Source: Nitriliruptoraceae bacterium | GTDB taxonomy: Bacteria > Actinomycetota > Nitriliruptoria > Nitriliruptorales > Nitriliruptoraceae | DNA: 5,548 nt | Direction: 5' to 3' | Assembly (NCBI GenBank): GCA_007121975.1 | Contig: SKJO01000166.1 | Span: 1 to 5,548, forward strand | In this document: positions 5,085 through 5,548 of the stretch, one piece after another | Position numbering within the stretch: position 1 is the stretch's first letter | Layout of the letters: the number at the start of each line of letters is the position of its first letter | Notes under the pieces: generated by a model | The model's database searches: none | What the model saw: the letters and a program-made list of their open reading frames with translations, nothing else | Told to the model about the DNA's origin: nothing | Program-made: the position numbers and the translations under genes

Positions 5085-5548
5085 CTACTTGCCGCCACTG
5101 CCCAGCGAGATACCCCGGATCAACTGGCGCTGGAAGACCACGAACAGCAGCAGGAGCGGCAGACTGGCCAGCACGCCCCTGGCCATCAGGGCCCCGAGCT
5201 CGGTGGCCTGGGCGAAGTTGCCCTGCAGCGAGGCCAACCCGGTGGTGATCGTGAACATCTCTCGCTCGGTCGCCGAGACCAGCGGCCACAGGTAGTCGTT
5301 CCACGTCAGCACGAAGGTGAAGATCGCGAGCGCGGTCATGGCTGGCATCGCCATCGGCAGCATGATCTGGCGGAAGATGCGCCACCTCGAGGCGCCATCG
5401 ATCTGGGCGGCCTCCTCGATCTCGCCCGGGATGGCGGCGAAGAAGGTGGTCATGATGAACACCCCGAGCGGGACCCCGACGCGCGGCAGGAACAGCCCCG
5501 GATGGGTGTTGTGCAGCCCGAGGGTCTCGAAGATCAGGAACAGCGGGA
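5085..5548 (-). CDS. Carbohydrate ABC transporter inner-membrane permease, MalG type (5' end beyond the window)
   Basis: The frame is open to the right edge, giving the last 153 residues of a permease usually about 270-300 long; an internal GTG at 5462 is not the start. The visible part has the cytoplasmic EAA loop, EEAAQIDGASRWRIFRQIMLP, with the conserved E, A, A, D, G and final P that contact the ATPase. Before it lies a hydrophobic segment with LHNTHPGLFLP, typical of MalG-like permeases. After it come LAIFTFVLTWNDYLWPL, the characteristic WN(D/E)(Y/F) segment, and a last membrane helix (about LASLPLLLLFVVFQRQL) with a short C-terminus rich in Gly and Ser. It should pair with a MalF-type permease, probably encoded just beyond the right edge, and with an ATPase encoded elsewhere. 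The binding-protein gene follows after 97 bp, so the two are likely co-transcribed. Confidence 0.93.
   Translation of the reverse strand, partial: PLFLIFETLGLHNTHPGLFLPRVGVPLGVFIMTTFFAAIPGEIEEAAQIDGASRWRIFRQIMLPMAMPAMTALAIFTFVLTWNDYLWPLVSATEREMFTITTGLASLQGNFAQATELGALMARGVLASLPLLLLFVVFQRQLIRGISLGSGGK

Noticed and set aside
4988..5098. Upstream starts that would lengthen the binding protein by up to 37 residues
   Set aside because: The extension would place non-hydrophobic residues before the lipoprotein signal peptide and would overlap both hairpins. ATG 4987 has the good ribosome binding site.
3329..5248. Long open frame of 639 codons on the plus strand over the binding-protein gene
   Set aside because: Antisense to the binding-protein and permease genes. 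Its Val/Gly/Arg-rich translation mirrors the codons of those genes and shows no family features.

Overview
The window is uniformly high-GC DNA (roughly 70% by eye) with GTG/ATG starts, arginine-rich and lysine-poor proteins, and a lipoprotein-type solute-binding protein. This fits an actinobacterium or related high-GC Gram-positive. Lineage cannot be fixed from the sequence; the very acidic binding protein might hint at a saline habitat.

Left part (1-2034): a TetR-family repressor gene with a WHG-type ligand domain (minus strand, 85-690) is divergent from a two-domain gene (plus strand, 889-2034). The 198-bp gap holds a good -35/-10 pair for the plus-strand gene, with two overlapping palindromes across the spacer and the -10, as expected of a repressor operator. 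The plus-strand gene encodes an N-terminal GNAT acetyltransferase domain fused to a multi-pass membrane domain. I read the membrane domain as a degenerate site-2-protease (M50) fold: the HExxH helix, the AGP-like helix and the N..P..PLDG helix are each recognisable, but the metal ligands are gone (REAGI, PLIG). This fusion with its divergent regulator is the most unusual part of the window.

Middle (2035-2403): a convergent intergenic region with hairpins near each gene end and, between them, two 48-bp copies (39/48 identical, 63-bp period) of an element built from inverted half-sites around GTACGC. It resembles a REP/BIME-type mosaic repeat or an array of protein-binding sites.

Right part (2404-5548): a minus-strand carbohydrate-uptake operon cut by the right edge. 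In transcription order it holds a MalG-type inner-membrane permease (5' end missing), a sugar-binding lipoprotein, and a cytoplasmic clan-A (GH5-like) glycoside hydrolase. Two small hairpins lie between permease and binding-protein genes, and a 17-bp hairpin lies between binding-protein and hydrolase genes, suggesting that transcript stability or read-through sets different protein levels. The likely logic is capture of a short oligosaccharide at the membrane, import, and intracellular cleavage. The outer permease and the ATPase are not in the window.
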